DNA of 64,000 nucleotides from assembly GCA_902614915.1 (NCBI GenBank), contig CACMMX010000001.1:1-64000 (forward strand), in the 5' to 3' direction. This DNA is from an uncultured Cryomorphaceae bacterium (GTDB lineage: Bacteria; Bacteroidota; Bacteroidia; Flavobacteriales; Schleiferiaceae). The notes beneath the pieces are model-generated. The model did not search any database, was not told the origin of the DNA, and saw only the letters and a list, made by a program, of their open reading frames with translations. A program made the translations under genes and the position numbers. Shown piece by piece: positions 36,857 through 44,315 of the stretch; position 1 is the first letter of the stretch, and each line of letters begins with the position of its first letter.

Positions 36857-38779
36857 ATGGCTAGGATACCTCAGGAAATCATTGAACAAATTTTCACAAC
36901 TGCTCGTATTGAAGAGGTTATAGGAGAATTCGTTCAGTTGAAGAAGTCAGGCAGTAATCTTAAAGGGCTTAGTCCTTTTAATAATGAGAAAACGCCAAGC
37001 TTCATGGTGAGTCCGGCCAAGCAGATATTCAAATGTTTTTCTTCCGGTAAAGGAGGTAGCGCAGTCACCTTTCTAATGGAAATGGAGCAGATGAGTTATC
37101 CTGAAGCCTTGCGTTGGATAGCCAAAAAATACAACATTGAAATACCCGATGCTCGTCCTCAAACTCCAGAAGAAATAGAGGCGGGTAATATGCGCGAAGC
37201 GGTCTACCTAATTACGGATGTGGCATCAAGGTTTTTTCAGGGGCAATTGCTTGAAACGGATTCCGGTAAAGCTATAGGGCTGAGCTATTTAAAACAGCGC
37301 GGGTATACGGACTTTACCATTGAGAAATTTCATTTAGGCTATAGTCCTGAAAGATCGAATGCCTTCGCAGAATATGCATTATCCAATCAATACAGCGAAA
37401 ATGCATTGATTGAAAGCGGTATCTCGATGAAAAATGAGCGGGGCTGGTACGATCGTTTTCACGGTAGAGTAATCTTTCCAATTCACAGTGTAAGTGGCAG
37501 AGTCTTGGGCTTTGGGGGTAGAATTTTGAGCAGTAACACAAAGGTTGCAAAATATTTAAACAGTCCAGAGAACCCAATTTATAATAAGAGTAAAGTGCTC
37601 TATGGCTTGTATCAAGGCAAGCAGGAGATTATGAAGCGCGATGAAGCTTTTTTAGTAGAGGGCTATACTGACGTTATAAGCTTCTTTCAAAACGGCGTAT
37701 GTAATGTAGTTAGTTCCTCTGGAACTGCGCTCACTGAAAGACAGATAGGAATGTTAAAGAGGTATACACCGAACATTACGCTCTTATTTGATGGTGATGC
37801 AGCAGGACTACGAGCAAGTTTTAGAGGATTAGATATGATGCTTGAACAAGGCGTCAACGTAAGGGTGGTCAGTTTTCCGGAAGGTGAAGATCCCGACAGC
37901 TTTGCCAAGCAAAGAACAAACGAAGAACTTGAGGAATTTCTCGAGACTAACAAGAAAGATTTTATCAGTTTTAAAACTGCTGCACTACTGCAAGACGTTG
38001 CGGGTGACCCGTTAAAATTTGCGGAAATGGTTCGGGATGTGGTAGGAAGCATTAGCAAAGTACCGGACCAAATTGGACGAGAAGTCTTTATTAAAGAAGC
38101 GGCATCTATTTTGGAAATGGAACCAAATTCCCTCTACGAAGAACTAGCCCGATTACAGGGTCTTCAGGAAAGGCAAAGAAGGAAAAACCAAGCTCAAGCA
38201 CCTCTAATGGAAGTGATGCCAGCCGATTATTCTGCTGATCAAAAGATTTACGGTTATGAACAGGAGAAGAAGGTAATTCATCTTCTTATTTCAAAAGGTA
38301 CAGATAATATGCTGGATGCCGATTTAGATGAAGAAGAAGTGGTACCTGTTGCCATAGCCAATTGGATTGTGGACGAACTTGAGGAAGATCACATTGAGTT
38401 TTTGAATCCTATTTACGCCAGGATGTATAATTTATTAGCTGATGAGATTGAACAAGAACGAATACCTTCAATGGATTGGTGGGTGAGACAAGAAGATCAA
38501 GACATTGTAAAAGAAGTTACGGACGCATTGACAGATAAATACACTCTTGCGAATTGGAAGTCAAAAGACATTTATTTACCGGAGGAAGAGAAAACAATTT
38601 TCACTTTGGTAAAAGAGACTACCATGCGCATGAAATACGTCCATGTTGAGCGAAAGCTACAGGCCCTTAAGGATTATCTGAAGATGGAAAACGCCGACTA
38701 TGATTACTATATGGTTCAGTTTCAAAAGTGGAACAGTGCACGCCAGATAATTAATGAAAAGCTAAATCGAGTCGTTTAA
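36857..38779 (+). CDS. dnaG: DNA primase DnaG with degenerate zinc site
   Basis: Synthesises RNA primers at the replication fork. The N-terminal CHC2-like region reads LKGLSPFNNEKTPSFMVSPA and IFKCFSSGKGG: the usual Cys-x2-His and Cys-x2-Cys ligands become Ser-x2-Asn and Cys-x2-Ser, so zinc is unlikely to bind. The TOPRIM core is intact, with FLVEGYTDVISFFQNG and LLFDGDAAGLRASFRG. The C-terminal ~200 residues form a helical helicase-binding region of weak similarity. 640 aa. The same loss of ligands is, to my memory, common in Bacteroidota primases. It overlaps the convergent NadR-like gene by 18 bases. Confidence 0.95.
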   Translation: MARIPQEIIEQIFTTARIEEVIGEFVQLKKSGSNLKGLSPFNNEKTPSFMVSPAKQIFKCFSSGKGGSAVTFLMEMEQMSYPEALRWIAKKYNIEIPDARPQTPEEIEAGNMREAVYLITDVASRFFQGQLLETDSGKAIGLSYLKQRGYTDFTIEKFHLGYSPERSNAFAEYALSNQYSENALIESGISMKNERGWYDRFHGRVIFPIHSVSGRVLGFGGRILSSNTKVAKYLNSPENPIYNKSKVLYGLYQGKQEIMKRDEAFLVEGYTDVISFFQNGVCNVVSSSGTALTERQIGMLKRYTPNITLLFDGDAAGLRASFRGLDMMLEQGVNVRVVSFPEGEDPDSFAKQRTNEELEEFLETNKKDFISFKTAALLQDVAGDPLKFAEMVRDVVGSISKVPDQIGREVFIKEAASILEMEPNSLYEELARLQGLQERQRRKNQAQAPLMEVMPADYSADQKIYGYEQEKKVIHLLISKGTDNMLDADLDEEEVVPVAIANWIVDELEEDHIEFLNPIYARMYNLLADEIEQERIPSMDWWVRQEDQDIVKEVTDALTDKYTLANWKSKDIYLPEEEKTIFTLVKETTMRMKYVHVERKLQALKDYLKMENADYDYYMVQFQKWNSARQIINEKLNRVV

Positions 38780-39289
38780 GAGTCGCTCAATTTCTGTCTT
38801 GGCGAATAGTAATCGTTCTTCAAGTGTTTCATGGTAAAGATGTATAGTTGTGTTTGGCAGCTCGTTTAAAACGTTTACATATTGTTTATGTAGATAATCT
38901 CGTCTTTCCAAGTCTATACGCAGCGGATCATATGCGGCTTTCACATTAGGATAGCACAAGAAATAGATAATATGATTCGGTATATCAAGTAGTTCATTAT
39001 CAACGACATCAAATTTGTCAGTTTTCCAAACATGCAAAACAATGCCGTCAGTATCGAATACTTTGGTTTGGTCTGAATTATAATAACCTTGAGAAGTTAA
39101 AAGTGCCAATTGACCCTCTTCAATGAGATTATAATCTGCTCGTGTCATTGGGTTTATCTGCGTATTTGGTGAGGCTTCCAAATACGTTCGTGCATATTCT
39201 GGGATGCACAATAAATTAAAATGCGCTGCTATCTTCTTTGAAATAGTACTTTTAAAGGTGCTCTCCGTTCCTGTGAAAACAAAATGCAT
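38762..39289 (-). CDS. NadR-like P-loop ATPase/kinase
   Basis: A 175-aa P-loop protein resembling the ribosylnicotinamide kinase domain of NadR (AAA_28). The start MHFVFTGTESTFKSTISKKI corresponds to GPESTGKSTL in NadR, but the Gly before the Lys is Phe, an unusual Walker A. Then CIPEYARTYLE and VFDTDGIVLHVWK (the latter a Walker B-like segment) and RRDYLHKQY are recognisable NadR-type elements. There is no HTH or nucleotidyltransferase domain. Its ATG overlaps the stop of the upstream PPTase-GNAT gene (TAATG), and its end overlaps convergent dnaG. Substrate is unproven. Confidence 0.78.
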   Translation of the reverse strand: MHFVFTGTESTFKSTISKKIAAHFNLLCIPEYARTYLEASPNTQINPMTRADYNLIEEGQLALLTSQGYYNSDQTKVFDTDGIVLHVWKTDKFDVVDNELLDIPNHIIYFLCYPNVKAAYDPLRIDLERRDYLHKQYVNVLNELPNTTIHLYHETLEERLLFAKTEIERLLNDSI

Positions 39290-40467
39290 TACAAATCAAT
39301 TTTATACATAAATAACAATTGGCCCTCATACAATTTCAAGTCTTGAGATGCTAGATTGTAATACGTAGCAACTTCTTCAATAGGAGTACTTTCAAAACGT
39401 TGCATACCGATTTTTTCAAGTACCATCCAGTTGCCGATATTGGGAGATAATGCACGACTAAAGAGACGGTGTAAACGTAATTTTTTTGCTTGCTCAACTG
39501 TGGCTGATGCACATTCTGTAGCAAAACCTTTTCCCCAATACGCTTTGAAAAATCTAAAACCTAAATCGATACCCCAGTTATTATTGACTAATTCGCACCA
39601 GCCTAGGGGTTTTTTAGAAGTGTTTTCTATAACCATCCATCGACCGAAGCCGTCCCGCTGATAATTTGGATAAGAATGGATGATGTCTAATGCATTTTCT
39701 TCACTGGAAAAGCCAGCATTCCCTATATAACGTGTCACTGAAGGGTCTGAATTGAGCCTACATAACCAGTGCGCATCGTTTGGCTCCCACTCTCTTAAAT
39801 GAGTACGTAATGACTTGAAAGGAATCATTTTTTTTCGATGGGATGCCATGCAGATATAGTGCTTTCCCATTTTAGCAACTTGAACTAAACATTGCATTTG
39901 ATAAGGCCGTTGTGCGCATGTCTTATTAATCCAAGCTATACCCCAACCTTGTTTTTTGATTTTATCCCATTCAAAAGAGACAATGTTCAAATCATCTTTG
40001 AACTCAATACCTCCTGCACCATATAGCTTAAATAGACTTTCCTTAATTCCCCAAATGAATTGAACCGCATCTTGCGTTGAACATTGGAATTTCTCCACTT
40101 CTTTTTGTGAAGTGAATTTTGAACTTATACTTTGTATATTCTGTCGTTCAACCTCAATGTCTATACCAACTTCAAGATCTTCGCTATGGCATGCTGTAGC
40201 ACCTTCTTCACAATGACTAAGACTGATAAAGGCATTCGGAATTACAGGTTTTTTTTCCTCATATTTTAATTCTGAAATAGTACCGCAAACTTGTAACAGT
40301 GCAGCACGACTGTAAACAAACTCTTTTTTCTTATACGAGTTGGTAAATGTTGTATACCGATACGCATCTATTGGACAAAATAGTTTTACTATGTCTGATT
40401 CGTGGTACGTGGGGTTGATTGAAACCCGAATGCTACTAGATAGAAATTTAAACGGATAACTCAACAT
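39289..40467 (-). CDS. 4'-phosphopantetheinyl transferase fused to GNAT acetyltransferase
   Basis: A single ORF with two enzymes. Residue numbers here follow the long ORF (411 aa). Residues about 45-230 are an Sfp-type phosphopantetheinyl transferase: SLSHCE, VGIDIEVE (metal-binding Asp/Glu) and WGIKESLFKLYG (Trp, Lys-Glu pair) are all present, so it should load carrier proteins. Residues about 240-405 are a RimJ/RimL-type GNAT: LREWEPNDAHWLCRLNSDP, LGFRFFKAYWGKGFATECA (acetyl-CoA loop) and LSPNIGNWMVLEKIGM. There is almost no linker. The track starts at 40524, but the predicted minus-strand TSS lies near 40506, so the Met at 40467 (MLSYPFKFLSSS) is preferred, giving about 392 aa. It is upstream of the NadR-like gene and divergent from ahcY. 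Confidence 0.88.
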   Translation of the reverse strand: MLSYPFKFLSSSIRVSINPTYHESDIVKLFCPIDAYRYTTFTNSYKKKEFVYSRAALLQVCGTISELKYEEKKPVIPNAFISLSHCEEGATACHSEDLEVGIDIEVERQNIQSISSKFTSQKEVEKFQCSTQDAVQFIWGIKESLFKLYGAGGIEFKDDLNIVSFEWDKIKKQGWGIAWINKTCAQRPYQMQCLVQVAKMGKHYICMASHRKKMIPFKSLRTHLREWEPNDAHWLCRLNSDPSVTRYIGNAGFSSEENALDIIHSYPNYQRDGFGRWMVIENTSKKPLGWCELVNNNWGIDLGFRFFKAYWGKGFATECASATVEQAKKLRLHRLFSRALSPNIGNWMVLEKIGMQRFESTPIEEVATYYNLASQDLKLYEGQLLFMYKIDL

Positions 40468-40478
40468 AAACTGAACTG

Positions 40479-40508
40479 TTTGTAAGACGCTGGTGTTGTA
40501 TATCTTTG
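40479..40508 (+). promoter_or_regulatory. predicted ahcY promoter
   Basis: TTTG (40479-40482), 18 bases, then TATCTTTG (40501-40508): a complete Bacteroidota -33/-7 promoter. The box ends 19 bases before the ahcY ATG. It overlaps the region of the divergent PPTase-GNAT promoter. Confidence 0.7.
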
Positions 40509-40511
40509 CAT

Positions 40512-40540
40512 CAAATTTAATCACTTTATGAGTTCAACAA
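40512..40540 (-). promoter_or_regulatory. predicted PPTase-GNAT promoter, divergent from ahcY
   Basis: On the minus strand TTG (40540-40538), 18 bases, TAAATTTG (40519-40512). The -33 element lies inside the first codons of ahcY and the -7 boxes of the two promoters are only three bases apart, so the two polymerases could not bind together. Confidence 0.5.
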
Positions 40541-41841
40541 TACAATACGTTCCGTACAAAGTTAAGGATATGTCGTTGGCCGATTGGGGCCGTACTGAAA
40601 TCAAATTAGCCGAAGCTGAGATGCCAGGTTTAATGGCACTTCGTGAAGAATACGGAGCAAGCAAACCATTGAAAGGAGCGCGTATTGCAGGATGTCTTCA
40701 CATGACCATTCAAACGGCTGTTTTAATAGAAACGTTGGTGGAATTGGGTGCAGACGTAACATGGTCATCATGTAATATTTTCTCTACCCAAGATCATGCG
40801 GCAGCCGCCATAGCGGCCGCCGGTATACCAGTTTATGCATGGAAAGGTATGAATGAAGAAGAGTTTAATTGGTGTATTGAACAAACGTTATTTTTTGGTG
40901 AGGATCGTCAGCCGTTAAATATGATACTAGACGACGGGGGCGATTTAACAAATATGGTATTCGATGAATTTCCCGAGTTAGTAAATGGAATCAAAGGATT
41001 ATCTGAAGAAACTACAACAGGTGTTCACCGCTTGTATGAGCGCGAAATTAACGGAACCCTAATGTTGCCAGCGATAAATGTAAACGATTCAGTTACGAAA
41101 TCTAAATTCGATAATAAATATGGCTGCCAAGAATCAGCTGTTGATGCCATTCGTCGTGCAACGGATGTTATGATTGCGGGAAAGGTTGCTGTAGTTGCGG
41201 GTTATGGTGATGTAGGTAAGGGCACAGCTGCCTCCCTAAGAGGAGCAGGTGCTCGAGTAATTGTAACTGAGATTGATCCAATTTGTGCATTGCAGGCCGC
41301 TATGGATGGCTTCGAGGTTAAGCGAATGGAAAATGCTATTCCACGCGCTCAAATTATAATAACGGCGACAGGCAACAAAGACATTATTCGCGAAGAACAT
41401 TTCCGAATGATGAACGATAAAACCATTGTATGTAATATTGGTCACTTTGATAACGAGATTGATATGTCTTGGTTGAACGGGACCTATGGTGAAACCATGA
41501 AAGTTATCAAGCCTCAGGTCGATTTATACAATGTTAACGGCAATGAAGTTATTGTTCTCGCAGAGGGCCGATTGGTAAACTTGGGTTGTGCAACGGGTCA
41601 TCCTTCATTTGTAATGTCCAACAGTTTTACGAACCAGACGTTGGCGCAAATAGAGTTATGGTTACATAGTAATAAGTATGAAAACAAGGTCTATACTCTA
41701 CCTAAACATTTAGATGAAAAGGTTGCTGCTTTGCACTTAGCAAAGATTGGTGTGGAATTGGAAACGCTGCGTAAAGATCAGGCTGATTACATTGGGGTAA
41801 CTGTTGAGGGTCCGTTTAAACCTGAACATTACAGATACTAA
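40528..41841 (+). CDS. ahcY: adenosylhomocysteinase
   Basis: Hydrolyses S-adenosylhomocysteine to homocysteine and adenosine in the methyl cycle, using tightly bound NAD. The substrate domain shows [17 protein letters not shown] and [38 protein letters not shown] includes the catalytic Lys region; [23 protein letters not shown] is the NAD-binding Rossmann loop; the C-terminus ends [10 protein letters not shown], the typical Lys/Tyr tail. 437 aa is the usual length for the Bacteroidota form. It is transcribed alone and ends at a terminator. Confidence 0.97.
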   Translation: MSSTIQYVPYKVKDMSLADWGRTEIKLAEAEMPGLMALREEYGASKPLKGARIAGCLHMTIQTAVLIETLVELGADVTWSSCNIFSTQDHAAAAIAAAGIPVYAWKGMNEEEFNWCIEQTLFFGEDRQPLNMILDDGGDLTNMVFDEFPELVNGIKGLSEETTTGVHRLYEREINGTLMLPAINVNDSVTKSKFDNKYGCQESAVDAIRRATDVMIAGKVAVVAGYGDVGKGTAASLRGAGARVIVTEIDPICALQAAMDGFEVKRMENAIPRAQIIITATGNKDIIREEHFRMMNDKTIVCNIGHFDNEIDMSWLNGTYGETMKVIKPQVDLYNVNGNEVIVLAEGRLVNLGCATGHPSFVMSNSFTNQTLAQIELWLHSNKYENKVYTLPKHLDEKVAALHLAKIGVELETLRKDQADYIGVTVEGPFKPEHYRY

Positions 41842-41849
41842 AAATCTTA

Positions 41850-41883
41850 AAAGAGGCCGCTTCGCAAGAGTGGCCTCTTTTTT
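41850..41883 (+). terminator. ahcY terminator
   Basis: AAAGAGGCC pairs with GGCCTCTTT, the stem extended inside by CTT/AAG, with a T-run at the end. It starts nine bases after the ahcY stop. Confidence 0.85.
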
Positions 41884-41924
41884 GCCACTGTTTTCTGATA
41901 TTTACCAAGTATAACTCTATTTCA

Positions 41925-42551
41925 ATGCGTGTATTATTCCTCATCCTTTTATTTGTTTTTGTTCCTTTTTCTTCAAAGGCCCAAGCAAAGTTGGTTATTG
42001 AAGAGGTTGATATGGGAATTCTCGCAGGCTATCACTCACTTTTGACAAATCCTTCTGCATTTATTTTAGGTGAGGAGTATGAATTGGGTGGTTATTTAAA
42101 GGATACAAAAAATGGAGGGGTTATATCATTTTCTGCCTCCTACATTCGCAACGGTGCATTTGGCTCATTGGTTAATATGCCATACTTCCAGGACAACGAC
42201 AGTTGCCGTATTTATCCTCTGTATTTCATTGGTAAGTTTTCTTCCGCTAAAGTCAGATTCGGAAAACTCTGGGAAGGTGACTTTTTGGACATTTTTTTAA
42301 ATGTGGGCTTTGGCTACATGAATGGTGCTGACAGACCACGATTACCTAATGCTTCTAACAGATTACAAAATATGGGTTTTCTAGATTTACTGTATTTAGA
42401 CCCCGAGAATCCGGTAAACGTTTTTACCATCCCAATTGGATTAGATATTCAATGGTACGGTTGGGACGGCAGCACAAATGCTTTGGGTTTCAAATATGAA
42501 ATCAATGGATGGGCAAACTATTTTGGAGTTGGATTCACCTATTTACTATAA
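41925..42551 (+). CDS. hypothetical exported beta-rich protein
   Basis: A 208-aa protein with a cleavable signal peptide (LLFVFVPFSSKAQ). The rest alternates aromatic, Gly and polar residues in likely beta strands (GGVISFSASYIRNGAFGSL; VNVGFGYMNGADRP-like segments; ending NYFGVGFTYLL). A terminal aromatic residue would be expected of an outer-membrane barrel; here it ends in Leu-Leu, so assignment is tentative. I do not recognise a family. It stands alone between the ahcY terminator and a hairpin shared with the 40-aa gene. Confidence 0.7.
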   Translation: MRVLFLILLFVFVPFSSKAQAKLVIEEVDMGILAGYHSLLTNPSAFILGEEYELGGYLKDTKNGGVISFSASYIRNGAFGSLVNMPYFQDNDSCRIYPLYFIGKFSSAKVRFGKLWEGDFLDIFLNVGFGYMNGADRPRLPNASNRLQNMGFLDLLYLDPENPVNVFTIPIGLDIQWYGWDGSTNALGFKYEINGWANYFGVGFTYLL

Positions 42552-42557
42552 ATATAG

Positions 42558-42592
42558 AGACCCCTGTAGTGCATAGTGCTACAGGGGTCTTT
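42558..42592. terminator. hairpin between the exported-protein gene and the 40-aa gene
   Basis: AGACCCCTGTAG pairs with CTACAGGGGTCT around a nine-base loop, followed on the plus strand by TTTA. The stem is long but the T-tracts are short on both strands, so termination may be moderate. Confidence 0.7.
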
Positions 42593-42613
42593 ATGGTATA
42601 GAGCAGTTTTGAT

Positions 42614-42736
42614 TTAGCTACCGCAAGCTTCGCATTCTGGATTGTCAATACTGCAGGCTTCGGGCTGTTCTGCTTGTTCTAGTTCTTGGACGAAATTTGC
42701 GAAAGAATCGTCTATTCTGGAATCGTTAGTGTTCAT
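42614..42736 (-). CDS. 40-aa protein with an NrdA-like C-terminal redox tail
   Basis: This gene is too short for the ORF track. The 40-residue product ends CSIDNPECEACGS, closely matching the tail of NrdA from this window ([14 protein letters not shown]): the first Cys, the CxxC-type pair, an Asn, a Glu and the final Gly-Ser align. The N-terminal 27 residues are acidic and likely helical (DDSFANFVQELEQAEQPEA), with no signal or membrane segment. At DNA level the two tails use different codons at nearly every shared residue (TCT/AGT, TGT/TGC, TCG/AGC), so this is not a recent copy of the nrdA end. No ribosome site is evident. A role as a thiol relay or decoy for ribonucleotide reductase is inference; a zinc-binding microprotein is the alternative. 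Confidence 0.65.
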   Translation of the reverse strand: MNTNDSRIDDSFANFVQELEQAEQPEACSIDNPECEACGS

Positions 42737-42932
42737 TGCGTATGTGTTTTGTTTTGTCTCTTTTCTAAACTACCAAATGGATTTACTCATTTGCGACTTA
42801 TCTAAAAAGCGTTATTAACAATTTCATTTTTTGATTTTGTGGGAGTTAGCCGTCATTTTTTTAATAACTCGCTCATCGAATTGAAAAAATATTAAAAAGG
42901 AAGATGCAATTTGTAGTTAAATATGAGTTTCT

Positions 42933-43919
42933 ATGTTAACGAATCGTTTCATAAATCTGCTTATTACGTTTCTTTTTGCTTATCACGTAAGTGCACAAAT
43001 AAATATTCGTAAAGCTTATATCCAAGAATTTTCACAGATCGCAGTAGATGAAATGAATAGGAGCGGCATTCCCGCCTCAATCACTTTAGCTCAAGGTATT
43101 TTGGAGAGTGGTAATGGACAAAGTGAATTGGCTAATAAGTCAAATAATCATTTTGGAATAAAGTGTCACAGTACTTGGAAAGGCGAAAAGGTGTTTCATG
43201 ATGATGATAGTAAGGGAGAATGTTTTCGTGCTTATGATAATCCCAAACATAGCTACGAAGATCACACGGATTTCTTAGTTCGTGGTTCTAGATATGAATT
43301 TCTATTTGAATTAGAATTGACCGACTATCGCGGTTGGGCAAGAGGACTCAAAAAAGCTGGGTATGCTACAGCACCTGACTATGCCGATAAATTAATTCGG
43401 ATAATAGAGGATGAAAATCTACACAGATTTGACCTTACATTATCTGCACCATTAATCGTGTCAGGAGATACGATAGTTTCCAAGATTACTGGACCTACAT
43501 TGAGTGAAAAAGGGAAGGTGGTTAAAAACTCAAAACGAAAATTTTTGATTCATAGACTGAAATATCATGAAAATAAAACACCATACATTATTCTTCAGCA
43601 TGGTGAATCTATCGAATCCATTGCAGATTCGTTACATATGCGAATCGCAGTTTTACTCGCTATAAACGACGCCGGATACGAAACGGTATTCAATGCCGGT
43701 GAAGCTGTTTATATTGATTACAAAAAAGGTCGTGTAAAACAAAAATATATGGTCGCGCCTAAAGGGACCACTATGAGGGCGATAAGCCAACAATATGCCG
43801 TTCCAATTCGTAAGCTCTATAAATACAATGATTTTAAAATAGGTCAGCAACCCAAAACGAGCGAACAAATTAGACTGAAGCCAAAGTCAATTAAGGAACG
43901 ATTATCTCGTGAAAGATGA
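42933..43919 (+). CDS. N-acetylglucosaminidase (FlgJ-like) with LysM repeats
   Basis: A secreted peptidoglycan hydrolase. Signal peptide ends VSAQ. The glucosaminidase domain (about 25-170) has SITLAQGILESGNGQSELA with the catalytic Glu, then NNHFGIKCHSTWKG and AGYATAPDYADKLIRII. The C-terminus has two LysM-like modules, YIILQHGESIESIADSLHM and YMVAPKGTTMRAISQQYAV, which bind the wall glycan. 328 aa, ending in a basic tail. It stands alone downstream of an AT-rich leader. Confidence 0.9.
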   Translation: MLTNRFINLLITFLFAYHVSAQINIRKAYIQEFSQIAVDEMNRSGIPASITLAQGILESGNGQSELANKSNNHFGIKCHSTWKGEKVFHDDDSKGECFRAYDNPKHSYEDHTDFLVRGSRYEFLFELELTDYRGWARGLKKAGYATAPDYADKLIRIIEDENLHRFDLTLSAPLIVSGDTIVSKITGPTLSEKGKVVKNSKRKFLIHRLKYHENKTPYIILQHGESIESIADSLHMRIAVLLAINDAGYETVFNAGEAVYIDYKKGRVKQKYMVAPKGTTMRAISQQYAVPIRKLYKYNDFKIGQQPKTSEQIRLKPKSIKERLSRER

Positions 43920-43983
43920 GGAATTAAGTTCTTAAAAAAGAGGTAATAAATTCTTAAGTATGGTTTCTTATTTTTTCCGCAGT

Positions 43984-44126
43984 CTAGAGAACAATAAATA
44001 GCAAGGTACTTATACTGCCAATTAAGAGAAGTTTTCGTGCACCTGTCCAATGTAAAAGCTCAAAACTAAGCTAAGCGTTAAAGCGGACAAACCAAAATAC
44101 CCAATTGTGTTAATAATTTTTCCCAT
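43984..44126 (-). pseudogene. frameshifted small two-helix membrane protein, GldL-like
   Basis: The minus strand from 44126 reads MGKIINTIGYFGLSALTLSL, then the frame changes near 44075 and the next frame continues SFELLHWTGARKLLLIGS to a stop at 43984. Joined, they form a 47-residue two-helix protein with HWTGA between helices, the same layout as the GldL N-terminus (HLPGA). The unshifted reading gives a 34-aa ORF ending at 44022. The span of 143 bases is one short of 48 codons, which supports a single-base deletion or sequencing error. Confidence 0.5.
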
Positions 44127-44167
44127 ACTATTTAATTATAAAAAAAGGTAATTTACATTTGTCCTGT

Positions 44168-44256
44168 CTCAAAGGGGTGCCTAGAAAGTTTCTGAACATA
44201 AAGGCTGAGATTATACCCATCGAACCTGGGCAGGTAATGCTGCCAAGGAACAAAAA
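44168..44256 (+). promoter_or_regulatory. TPP riboswitch (thi box)
   Basis: The thiamin-pyrophosphate aptamer core is complete: GGGGTGCC, GGCTGAGA, then ATTATACCC, GAACCTGGGCAGGTAATGCTGCCAAGGAA. It is in the leader of the TonB-dependent receptor gene 60 bases downstream. The leader after it can form GCAATAA/TTGTTGC, a candidate expression platform. Confidence 0.93.
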
Positions 44257-44315
44257 GCAATAATTGTGTAATACGCGTTGTTGCCCCTTGACGTGGTTTA
44301 ATAACTAAAATTAAC

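Noticed and set aside
43844-44050. 68-aa minus-strand ORF over the glucosaminidase end
   Set aside because: It covers the coding end of the plus-strand gene and its protein is Cys/Tyr/Lys-rich without features; the frameshifted two-helix reading of the adjacent frames is better.
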